In this document: positions 37,922 through 48,391 of the stretch, in pieces
Layout of the letters: each line of letters begins with the position of its first letter
How positions within the stretch are numbered: the first letter of the stretch is position 1
Assembly: GCA_033002965.1 (NCBI GenBank)
Contig: JAURVB010014400.1
Span: 51,721-115,720 of the forward strand
Origin: Piper betle
Taxonomy: Eukaryota; Streptophyta; Magnoliopsida; Piperales; Piperaceae
Length of the DNA: 64,000 bases
Direction: 5' to 3'
Notes under the pieces: model-generated
Database searches by the model: none
What the model was told of the DNA's origin: nothing
Seen by the model: the letters and a program-made list of their open reading frames with translations, nothing else
Translations under genes and position numbers: made by a program

Positions 37922-38810
37922 TCAAGTTATTCAAGTTAGAACTTGATTATTTTATTTTATGAAATTTTACTATATTTTTTAATATTTTTTGGGATGTATT
38001 TCGTAATATTTACTCAAGTCGAGAATGAGTTAAGTTTTTATTATGAAACTACCCCTGCTCCTAAAAGTATTTCTTTTCCTCGACCTTCTCCCCTATTTTG
38101 CCAGCCAGTGATGTCGCTGCCTGGCAACCAGTCAAGTTTTTTATATTTTTTGGATTTATTTCATAATATTGACTCGAGTCAAGAGCGAGTCAATTTTTTT
38201 ATATTTTTTAGGATTTATTTCATAATATTGACATCGAGTTAAGAGCGAGTTAAGTTTTTATTACAAAATTGCCATCGAGTCATTTTTCTTCACCCTCGAC
38301 CTCCCCTGTTTCTCCCCTACTGATGATCGCCCCCCTCCTCCTCCTCTATTTTTGCCGCTCCACCCCAACCGCCGGTGACCTCGCCGCCGCCGTCACCTGC
38401 ATCACCACCGGCAAGCACCGCCATCACCGCCCCTCTTTTCCTTCCTTTCCCCTCTTTCTCTTTCCCTTACCTTGTTTGCCGCCCCTCCCTACTCTATTTC
38501 GTGGAGCGCTGCTGGCCTCGGCACAGCCGGTTGCCTTGATGCCGCCGTCTTGTCATCAACCCTCCCTCGAGGTGGAGCGTTGACGGCCTCGACACAGCAG
38601 GTCACAGGGGGAGCCGCAACTACCGGCGGGGGCGGTGGGCGAGCAACAAGAAAGTTGGGCGGTGGCTGCAAGTGAGGGAGATGGGGCAGGGAGTGGCGGG
38701 AAAGCGGAGAAATATGGTAAATGATTGATGGTCGTTGGATTTCGATCCAACGGCCATCAATCCAGTCACTGCCCATGTATGCAAAATGCAGGAAGCCCAC
38801 CTCAAAATCT
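37922..38810 (+). repeat. Right arm of the large inverted repeat
   Basis: Uninterrupted arm of about 880 bp complementary to the left arm. Within it a unit of about 60 bp (ttttttggatttatttcata, then atattgactcgagtcaagag) is repeated two to three times. It continues without a break into LTR-like sequence to 41002. Confidence 0.85.
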
Positions 38811-41002
38811 CCCAGGTGGGGCCCCACTAGGTCATGAGTTGTTGGACGTTCAAACCGTACTACATGGCAAGATGAGAGCTGTCCATGGCAGCCTTCGATT
38901 TCACCCATCGATTTTCAGAGATTTTTCTTCCATTTTTGAAGTTTTACACCCCTAGCACCACCGCCACTTCAGCTTGCCACCGGTGATTCTCCAACCCCCG
39001 GCCACAAGACCGACACCCCCATAACTGGCTCATGACAGGCTTTCAATCCATACCTAGCTTTGGCACCGTCGTTGTCGCAGTAGCCGCCGGAGACGGAGTT
39101 TTTATCGCCGGTTTCCACTGCCACCACCTCCTTTCGAATCATTTTTTAGTGCCAGCAAGTCACCTCTAGCCAATCCGACCACCCAGACAAGTCCCCTTCG
39201 CCAAGAGCTTCATTTTGAGACCACCTATGACCACCACCAGTGGCCATGATTGCCGTCGGCGTTGCCGTCACACTCGGTAGCAATTACACCCCCTTTCAGG
39301 TCATTTTTGGCCAGGCTGCGACCCGTTGATCATCACCACTACCATGTTCCTCGTCACCTGAGTCATCGATCCTAACAAGCGGCGACTCTAGCCTCATCGC
39401 TGTCAGTATTTTCCGGCAATGGGCGCCGCCCACCCCGTTAGACCCATTTGCTCATATCGCCAGCAGCATTATCTTGCCTGACCCTGTTCAGCTACCTGCG
39501 CTCATGTCCGCGGTCCAGTGACCTGGCCCAACAACCGAGTCCAGCCCAACCAGCATTGTTGCTTGGCTCCGCTTAGTCAACTCAGCTCAACTTGGTCAAC
39601 TCACCCAAGTTGACTCGGTTTGTTATTTTCAGACATTTTTAACCTATTTTTTGACCGCGTCCAGTTCTGCATTAGTTTAGTTGCATATTCACATTATTTA
39701 GCATATTTTGATGTTATGAGTATTTTTATTTATTTATTTATTATTTTCTTTATTATACCTCGATTTGCATGTTGGATGTTTAATTGTAGGTTTATTTAGC
39801 ACTCTTCTTTATTAGGATGGTATTGATGATGTGAGCACACACCATGAGCATGCATCATATAGAGGTTTCAATGTAAGTTTCGAAGTCCAAGCTCGCCATA
39901 GATGAGGCATCACACTTAGAGCTTGGACTACAGGTTTGTTAGGACTCTTATCACTTTTTTATCGCTATAGTCTATTGTTGATTTGATTTTTAGATCGCAA
40001 GAAGTGTTAAGTGGTTGTTTTATCGGACCTCATTTAACATGGGTCATTTACACGTATTCTATGTCTGTGATTAATAACCATCGAGGATGAGATCTCTCGA
40101 GTCTGAATTTCAAAAACAACATATACTGCAAGGTTCCTTCGGGCCTATTATATATATCCCTTTTGAGGCCTATATATGATGTTATCGGTATTTTCCATTA
40201 AGATGTAAGACAAGGGAAAATCGACAACCGCGCTACGTGAGCAGGCATGTACTAGTTGAAGCGGGCTCTGGATTGGTGAGCGAGTCGTTCCATTCTCGAA
40301 GGATTATGACAACTCCACGTTTGAGTTCTTCAAACCCAAAGAAGTGTTGATAATTATGAGTATTGCAATACAACACATGTCTAGACTTGTGTTTTTAAAA
40401 GGTACTGAAGGCTTATGCCTGAGAGTACCTAACCTTTGTGCTTAGGGTCAGGAGTGATACATATGATGTATAGGAATAAAGGAACCGGGAAAAGAAATTG
40501 ATTTTCCCGCGCGAAAGATAGTTTTAAAGTTTGTCGAGGCATGGGATGAGTAAAAATAGGATGCTATCAAGCCGAGGCCGACGGCTCTTAATTAGCGCCC
40601 TATTAGAGATTCTTTGAAGAAGTATATGAATGATTTCATTTAAGAGGAGGGTTAGTTTTCCGGTGTTAGTTTGATTATTAGTTATTTCTAAACCAATAGC
40701 ACTCGTTAGTGATACTTTTCTTATTATATATGTAGGTCTTGTGATCCTGAGTCGGCTTTGGTGGGGGATAGATAAATGTTACATATATTTGAGCTCAGCG
40801 CAAATATTTACTTTTATACTTTCATTTATATTTGATGAGTTTTCACACATATTTAACAATGTTTTCTATCTCTTAACCCCAAACAGGTTATTTCAATTTA
40901 TATTATTTATTGAGTTTTATATACTTACAGCTTTAGACATGATTCGACTTGGTCATAATATTTCTTATTCAGTTCTTAAGTGAATCAAAATCAGGTATTA
41001 CA
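37922..41002 (+). mobile_element. Diverged, 5'-truncated long-LTR relative
   Basis: From about 39700 the sequence is clearly colinear with the 3' half of copy A: gttaggactc, a pair of ttaataacc / gaggatgagatc-ctcgag blocks, ttcgggcctattatat, aggcctatatatg, then gcgggctctggattggtgag and gacaactccacgtttgag. It ends ggtattaca at 41002. The 5' terminus is replaced by the inverted-repeat centre. No coding sequence recognised; the GC-rich 38300-39600 part is open only by composition. Confidence 0.7.
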
Positions 41003-41233
41003 ATTAAGAACTATGCATTTCCTATTTCCAATGATTTTATTACAAAAAATCACTTGGATGTTTTTTGCTTCCCCTAATATACAAATAGTACATCAATGAA
41101 CAATTAAAAACCAAGATTTATGGATTTATACCTAAAGCTCATAAGTCATTGTCATTAAGAGTACAAATGTATGTACCGAAGAATTTTTCTCCATATAATC
41201 TAGTTGCTTGTGAGAAACAAAATGAACAAAAGG

Positions 41234-42561
41234 CTAGTCGTTCTGGGACACTCGCCAGGGCGAGACATTTGATTGAGACTCTCGGTGTATGATGTTGATT
41301 ATCTCTCTGTCGACTCTCTTTGATGGGTGGAAGCTGTCAAAAAACGTATACTTGTTAGGACTGCTGCAGAGTCCACTGAAAACAGTACAAAGAGGCCCTC
41401 ATCCTTTTGCCACTTTTCAAAACCTGAACCAGAACACCGAGAAGCATTAAAATCAATGCAAATCATCATACATAAAACATAATATTGCTTGTAGATGGGT
41501 GATTGTTATTGTTCAGCATCAAATGTGTCTTAGCTGTTTGATCAAACACAAATACTTAAGACTTCTTGTGAATGTGATTATATATGTTCTTAAGCTTTTC
41601 TAGCATATCATATTTATAGGGGTTGGTCATCATGTCCATGGCCGGTTCATAGAGATCAACATAGACAATTTTGCTCCCCGGCAGCAAAGCCTGAGTTTTG
41701 TCCAACACAAATAAGAGCTTCTTGTTGTAGGCAATGGCGTCGGCATTCTTCTCTTGTGCACAAGTTCTATCAAGGGGTTTCTGAGAGCAGGCATGCACCC
41801 TATAGGAGCCATTCCTGCCACCTCGAACTTCCTTCTTCCAAGGTTGTATATCTCCTACATTCATAATTCAAATATAATGCTCTCAGTGCCGGATCAAATT
41901 AAGATTGAAGAACGGTGAGTTCATACTGGACGTGGACATATGAATTTGAATCAGAGAGTTTGTGATAGACCTTGATAAATTGTTGAAGCTGCTGTTGAAG
42001 GAAGTCTTGGAATGCATCTGTACTGTACTGGGACTTCCTTGTGGGGGATACATATTAGTTCAAAGCAAAATCATTTGTTCCCACACTATACAGGATGAGT
42101 GCGTTGTTCACAATCTAGGTTGTCTTTGCATTGCCCACAGCTTGCCGGAGCCTCCTCACACATTGCCGGAACATCTGTGGTTGCTTGGACATCGTAATTG
42201 CCTTCGTTGCCGATGCCGTGAGGTCATAGTAGCCCGACGCTGCTGAGGCAAAGCACGCGCCGGTCATGAGGTCATCAGTCGACAAGGTTGGGTTCAAGAA
42301 TGGTGGCACAAGCTGTTTGATCCCTAGTGCACTTGCTAGCATATCCGGTACAAGCTTCCCGTCTGAAAATCTCCCCTTGGAGCTACTGAAGTGAAGGCCA
42401 TAGGGCACGTGGTCGGCCTTGAAGGCTGTCCAGATGAAGTTGTTGTTGCCGGTGTCGACGGTGAAGTCGTAAAAAATTAGAATTGCCGGCACTTTCCCTG
42501 CACTCTTACACAGTGTGACATAGGTGCACAAGAGGAAGAAGGTAAGAATTAAACTCGCCAT
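41234..42561 (-). pseudogene. GDSL-type esterase/lipase pseudogene
   Basis: Plant GDSL lipases are secreted hydrolases with a Ser-Asp-His triad. Here a signal peptide is present (MASLILTFFLLCTYVTLCKS), but block I reads FYDFTVDTGNNN where the family has FGDS. The Gly and the nucleophilic Ser are both replaced. The Asn block survives as SVGTNDFALN, then a TAA replaces an expected Tyr codon near 42048, after an earlier TAG near 42115. Downstream come AGMAPIGCMPALRNP (41780-41830), then a frameshift to DRTCAQEKNADAIAYNKKLL and LPGSKIVYVDLYEPAMDMM, and a final exon with NKYTFFDSFHPSKRVDREII (41290-41370) that retains the Asp-X-X-His pair. Stop at 41234. Introns remain, so it is a decayed genomic copy, 40 bp from the divergent PPR remnant. 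Confidence 0.87.
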
Positions 42562-42601
42562 TTGTGTTTACCACTAAGAATCTGATAATCTGATTGATTC
42601 A

Positions 42602-44470
42602 TTGAATCCACCATGCTTCCCTCACCTCCCACTCACCTCTCCACCCTCCCACTACCTCCCAACCCCTTCCTCTACCCTCCACCCCCCAACCGCACCGCCA
42701 TCCTCGACCCTTCCGACCCGCCATGACCACCTCCCCTCTCAAGGCCGCACCGCACCTCAAAAGCCACCTTCTTGCCGACCACCGACGCTTTTCTGTCAAT
42801 GGGTCGGAGATTCCGTCGGAAACGATCGAAAGCTGGGTTCTTTCCGATTACCGACACTTTCCCCGACGGTGAGTTGGAGATTCCGTCGGAAACAATCAAA
42901 GGCCGGATTCTTTCCGATTACTGGCGGTTGTTAGGCAATGGGTTGGAGATTTCGTCGGAGGTGTACAACGACCTCATCCGGGCGTGCTGCCGGGCCGGCG
43001 ACGTCGACGCGTCGCTGCGGTTTTTGATGGATATGGAAGGTATAGGGCTGCGGCCGCAGCGCCGGTCGTATGTGTGCCTCATTGATGTGCTGGGGAGCGT
43101 CGGGAGGACGTCGGAAGCGGAGGCGGTGCTCTTGGGGATGAGGAGAGCGGTGTTCAACCCGACGGTGGAGTCCTACAATGCCTTGTTGAAGGGGCTGTTG
43201 AGGAAGGGCCTGCTCAAGCTCGTCGATTGTGTTCTAGCGGAAATGAGCGATTTCGGTGTTGAGCATGACAGGGAGACGCTGCTCTTGCTGTTTGATAGCT
43301 GTGCGCATGCTGGGCGGTTCACAGATGCCTGCTTTGTGCTTGGGAAAATGCAGGACGAGGAGTTTGAGCTTTATCAGGACAGTGGGACGTTGAGGAAGGC
43401 CGCTAGTCTTCTTACTGAGATGCGTGGATTAGGGATTGCGAGGGATAGAGAGTTGTATAACAGCATCATTGATAGTTTGGGTAAAGAATGATCAGGTGGG
43501 TGATGCCGTGGAAGCTTTTGAGAGCATGAGAAATGATGGTGTGAGACCGGACATACACACTTGGAATTCATTGATCAGATGGTGTTGTAAAGCTGGGGAT
43601 CTTGGTCGGGCAGTTGAGTTTTCTGTGCAATGCACAGGCAGGGGATTTTTCCAGATCCGAATATTTTTCTGAAGATTGTTAGATGGTTAGGTGATCAAGG
43701 CAGATGGACGAGATCAAGGGATTGTTTGAATGGATTGAAGCTGCGGGGCTTCACGAGTAGCTTTGTTTCTGCCGTGTTGGTTGACATTTATAAGCAGCAT
43801 GGAAAGTTTGATGACGCCGTCGATTGCTTCAGCCGCATTAAAATCCGAAGGTGTTCAACCGTCTGTTAACACTTCATGTGCGCATAGCTAACGCTTATGT
43901 TCAACAGTTTTGCTGCATTGTACGATCTAAAGCACAGATCTATCATCATACTTTTGGCAGCTGTTTGTACGAACGCTCAATTGTAATCAGCAAGTATTGC
44001 TTGGAAGCATAACCGCAAGTAAAATGGATGCATTAATAGCTGATAAAATTCGAGTTCCTAGTTTGGATCCATGGTTGCCAAACCACTCAACGTCACACAT
44101 GCTACTGTCGTGGTTCAGTGAGTAACCGCTAGAGTTACACCTGATAACCCCTTCTTTAGTACATTAAAAGTTAACATGCAAGTTGGATGAAATAAGGAAC
44201 ATCATAAGAGTTTGTTTATGGTTAACACATGGTTACATGCGTGATAAATTCTTCATTTTGAGAAAGCTATTTGTATTTTCTACTTTTAGCATTCCCATGT
44301 TCTTGCTGGGAAGAATCAACAACTCTTTCTTTTCATCTGCAGGGTTTGTGTGAGCTGACTTGAAAATTTTGAGATTGATGGAAGCTGAAGGAATTCAACC
44401 CAATCTAGTGATGCTTGATATGCTCATCAATTGCATTTGGCGTAAGGAAGATATTTGGAAGCTTCAATTT
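42602..44470 (+). pseudogene. Pentatricopeptide repeat (PPR) gene remnant
   Basis: PPR proteins bind organelle RNA. An N-terminal Pro/Ser-rich part is followed by P-class PPR motifs: SSEVYNDLIRACCRAGDVDA, TVESYNALLKGLLRKGLLKL, ARDRELYNSIIDS. Then, after a shift at 43483-43485, come DAVEAFESMRNDGVRPDIHT and WNSLIRWCCKAGDLGRAVEF, and after a second shift near 43632, HRQGIFPDPNIFLKIVRWLG and SAVLVDIYKQHGKFDDAVDC. A third shift lies in the A run at 43840-43843. A last exon-like block at 44345-44460 reads MEAEGIQPNLVMLDMLIN with stops before it. Motif content resembles CRP1-like plastid PPR proteins, but assignment within this huge family is uncertain. At least four frameshifts and no full frame. 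Confidence 0.8.
42795..42960 (+). repeat. 69-bp tandem duplication near the PPR N-terminus
   Basis: ggagattccgtcggaaac at 42813 and 42877, followed by tctttccgattac, and a partial third copy (ggttggagatttcgtcggag) at 42941. Only one copy fits a normal join into the first PPR motif, so the extra unit probably arose by slippage and changes the frame. Confidence 0.7.
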
Positions 44471-45690
44471 GTAAGTTCTTCACACTCTAATTATTGAAAT
44501 TTAACATTTCCTTTTCCTTTACAAATCATTGATACCAATCTGAAACCTTCATGCTATTTAATTGCTTTGATCAACCTTTGATTTGTAACTTAGAAAGTTA
44601 TTTCTGAATGGATGAAAGCCAACTTGGCAAAGATATTTTACCACGTCGAACAATATTTTGTACAATGGGTGCAATTATACAGAATTCTGTATCTGTCGCG
44701 GTCGTCATCTTTACTAATCTTTGATTTGAGTTTTGGCTGATTCTGCAAATGCACTATATATCCTGAGGACGTTGCGGTACACAAATAAAATTAAGTTTGA
44801 TTGACAATACATTATAAGAAAAAGAAACCACTGAACGAGGAATCGAAGTTCAAATGCTGCTGTAGTCCCAAAGAGTTCCCTACCAAAGAGTTTGTGAAGA
44901 TCAAGTTTCAACTTTTCCCTCACAACAATCCTAGAAAAGCCAACTGCCAATGGCTTTGGCCAGGACAACCAGCAAGTGCCATCATTCTGGTTGCATAGAA
45001 ATCTGAAGGCACTCACCCTGTCTGCCGTGCGCCCATCCTTGGATCAATCAGTGGACAAAGCGGGGAACGCCCTATTTTATTAGTTGCGAAAAAGTTGACT
45101 TTTTTCATGAAACAGCCCATTGTTTGCTGATCTTGCAAGTTGATTTGCAGGTGGACATGAATTCTTTGTGTTCATCAATTGGATTGGTTTCTGATGAAAA
45201 CAAGTCAGAAGGATCCATCCATGACTGAACTCCCATTTTGATGTGCCTAATGCCATCAATGGTGAGAGTTGAATTAAGAAATGCAATTTATATTAATTAT
45301 ATTGAATTTTCCTTTGAGACAATTCACCCGTTGACAGAGCAATATCGTTTATTACGATGTAGAGGCAAAAATATCACTTATTATGTGGAAGATTGAGGAA
45401 GATTTCATTCCTTACCCAAAAGATTGTTGGTAAAGTAATGGTTGATATTCAGTATTGAAAGAGAAAGTGGAAATGGTAGCAACTTAGTAACTCTCTAATG
45501 ACATTACATGTCAATTTGAAACTATTTTCTTTCAATTGTTTTGCTCAACGTTTCTAAAGAAAGCAATTCCTCAAACTAAACGTATTTTGCAGTATACAAA
45601 AATATTGGAGTACGCGATAAGCTATGATTACCAATGGCATAAAATTTTCACAAAGAAAACATATTCATGATATAAATCACATTCCTACAG
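44471..45690. other. Spacer without a supported gene
   Basis: Short open pieces exist on both strands, for example plus-strand FPTKEFVKIKFQLFP at 44875-44920, but none continues into a recognisable domain. Confidence 0.35.
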
Positions 45691-45693
45691 ATC

Positions 45694-48391
45694 CTAGCTC
45701 CCAGCAGCAGCTGGTATAGGCGCTGGTTTTGCATCTTCAGCTTTTTCATGTTCTTTATTCAGCATCTAAAAGAAAAACGTAACAAATCAGAGTTGTGAGT
45801 CTAAGTAGAAAACCAACTCACTAAAAAAACATGCAAATCATGCCAATTCCCGGGTTGGGGAAAGGACGATGCTTCAACAGCCAAACAAATCCTCCATGCA
45901 TAAAGAAAGAATATAGAACCTGCACTGAGTGTACCTTATTATTGATCAGATTGTGGAGTGCAATCACACTTCGCATAACTGATGAAAGGTATATAACTAT
46001 CATCATATCATTTGTTTTCACTATAATACAGCTTGGCTGTTAGCTCCCGTAATAAACCCATAGGAAAAAGAAAAAATGATCCAAACAGGATAATCCCCAA
46101 CGAAAATTTAAAAACCATTACCAGAAAATGCCTTGATCAACTCATTAATATTCAGATTTGGAAGTAGATTAAAAACATCCTGCAAATCACAGTATGTAAA
46201 GGTCCCTAGAGTTAAAAAGCAAGATAACATCCATTCTGATTAACTTTAGTCGATATACATATACACAACAATCTGTTACTTATCCTATCCCTTTGCCCAC
46301 CAATATTCCCATAAATCATTGAATAAAACAATTATCCCTTTGCCCTACTACTATGAAATAAGAACAGTGTAAACGTGTTAATGATATAATATTTTGTGAT
46401 TCAATGGAAGCTTCTCTTCTACTACTAGATCTAAATAACCATGTATTTCTCGAAGCCGAGCATCCAGTCCTTACAGAGCAAGTTTACCGGTAACCTGGTC
46501 AAGGAAACATTCAAAAAGTGTCTTGTCAGCCTTCGTGAATTTTAAGGTCAATTGTTTACAACTCAAAACATAGACCTCTGTTGCAAGAGTGCTAATAGTA
46601 GTATCTTTCACGTCTCTAAGCAAGTGCTCAACTCCTGAAATCAGTAAAAATATGTCAGAGATAAACTTACATTAGGGATTGCAATACCTAGAGACAAGAA
46701 ACAACACTTAAAAAAAAGGCCAGAACTAGTGAGATCCTCTTAAGATTAAAGAATAAGAGAGATTTGAAGCACCCATACCAATTTCTTCTACTTCGTGAGC
46801 AGCAATTTCTGATGGTGCGTGCACAAATACTTTCTGACTTTTCTGAGTTGCATTCTGTTGTAAGGGTCGGAGATTAGATAAAGATGTAAGATGTTCAAAA
46901 AAATAAGTTATATAGTATTTTATGCCCAAGAGAAACAATTGCAAGGTTGTTTTCTACATGGGATTTATACCAAAATCAAAATGGTTAATATCCTTGTCAC
47001 CCTGCCAGTCTTGACTGACCAGTGTAAGCCACTAGATCAATCATCTTATAATGTTTAACTTAAAAAATATATGTGAAATAAATTTTACCTCTGTGACTTC
47101 TTCAACAGCACAATAAGCTTTGGTAGGAATTCCTAGCTCTTTAGGTTGGGCATCAATGATCACCAAAACAGGATTTGGAACATAACTGGAAAAAGTGAAA
47201 TTTAAGAATTATAGAATGTAAAATTTTCCATTGGAAATCATAAATGTACCAGCTAAATGGACATGCATCACATATCGTAGTAAGATACTTTAAAACTCAA
47301 CATCGGATAAGTGAGTCTTCCTCATGAAATAATCAATGTACATCAAGATCGTTTTCATGCAGTTTAGGTCCTGTGCTGTACCACCCCACAACATGCTCCT
47401 TGGCTTAACGGAAAAACCAAGAACAACATTTCAGGTAAAAAACTATCAACTTCCACCCACCGAAAAAACAAAATCCCTCACCATTAATCCTTTTAAATAT
47501 GGAGAACATGGCTTCATGGTAGTTGTGATCAAGAAACCAAATGCTGGGATCCTTATTGTCTTCTTCAAAAGGAACTACAAGATGATAAACATGTATCAAA
47601 AAACAATAACAAAACCGATCTTTCCATGCCCAGTTTTGACAATTGAGAATTCAGTAGGCATACAAATCCATACCCAATTCACGAAATTTCACAACGCGTC
47701 CCTCATTAACCTACAAGTTGTACCTTTCCCTCATTTATAAGGCATTGATAACAGTATTCACTAATTTAAGGAATAAGCTTCATATTAAAATATTAACTAT
47801 GGTCAAACTAGCTTCTAAAGTATTTTATATTAACAGTCTATCGAGAAAACAAATTCCCGCTTCAAAGTGGGTACTACTAGCAAATACTAATTTTTCTGGG
47901 ACAGCTCCTTAACCACTTTGAATTAGACCTCTCAAGTAGGATAATACTCTTAAGTTCACATTAATTTTAATAGCAAGCATATAGATTTTTTCCACCATTC
48001 AAAAGTTACTAAGATAATACATGATTTTTAATATGATCACTAAAAAACAAAAATCACAAAATTAAAGCAAGTTCACAATTAAATTCAGAAACATAAACTA
48101 GAAAATAACAAGCCACAATCTTGTCTCATCCAGTAAAAATATATGAACATTTGATTCAATCATGCTATACATCGATTTGAAATTGAGGAATTGTCAGATA
48201 TTACCGGCATAACTGTTGGTCACATCGACGGTGGCCTTGAAGGAGCTTCCGAGGAGTACGCCGATGACCCGCTTGCGGGTGTCCCTGGCGACGCGGTTGT
48301 AGTTGTCAACAATGCTGAGGAGGACGAGCGGGTGCACGATCACCTTCTCGATCGGCGTAGACGACACCTGCCGCGTCTTGATCACGTCCAT
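45694..48391 (-). pseudogene. 26S proteasome subunit RPN8/PSMD7 pseudogene with introns
   Basis: RPN8 is the MPN-domain lid subunit that pairs with the deubiquitinase RPN11. Exons on the minus strand spell the family in order: [11 protein letters not shown] and [20 protein letters not shown] (48391-48205), [20 protein letters not shown] (47585-47515), HVVGWYSTGPKLHENDLDVH (47400-47345), [20 protein letters not shown] (47190-47100), [20 protein letters not shown] (46855), [20 protein letters not shown] (46635), [16 protein letters not shown] (46470), [18 protein letters not shown] (46180), [20 protein letters not shown] (46020), and the end NKEHEKAEDAKPAPIPAAAG. Many introns keep GT-AG. Lesions: TGA after DLDVH, TAA after KLAL, and missing donors after those exons (gagg near 47320, and after KILYH near 46385). 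A duplicate with decay rather than a retrocopy; the functional copy should be elsewhere. Confidence 0.9.

Noticed and set aside
38269..38955. Overlapping open frames in 38.2-39.0 kb
   Set aside because: They lie in the inverted-repeat arm; the matching frame in the left arm is not preserved.
44801..45000. Possible gene fragment containing FPTKEFVKIKFQLFP
   Set aside because: A short resemblance to a motif in plant TSL-kinase-interacting-type proteins, but the continuation does not match and no neighbouring exon was found.
46441..46500. Alternative reading of the RPN8 TAA as a splice donor (ct|gtaagg)
   Set aside because: The downstream sequence [16 protein letters not shown] continues the same exon in the same frame, so splicing there would remove conserved coding sequence.
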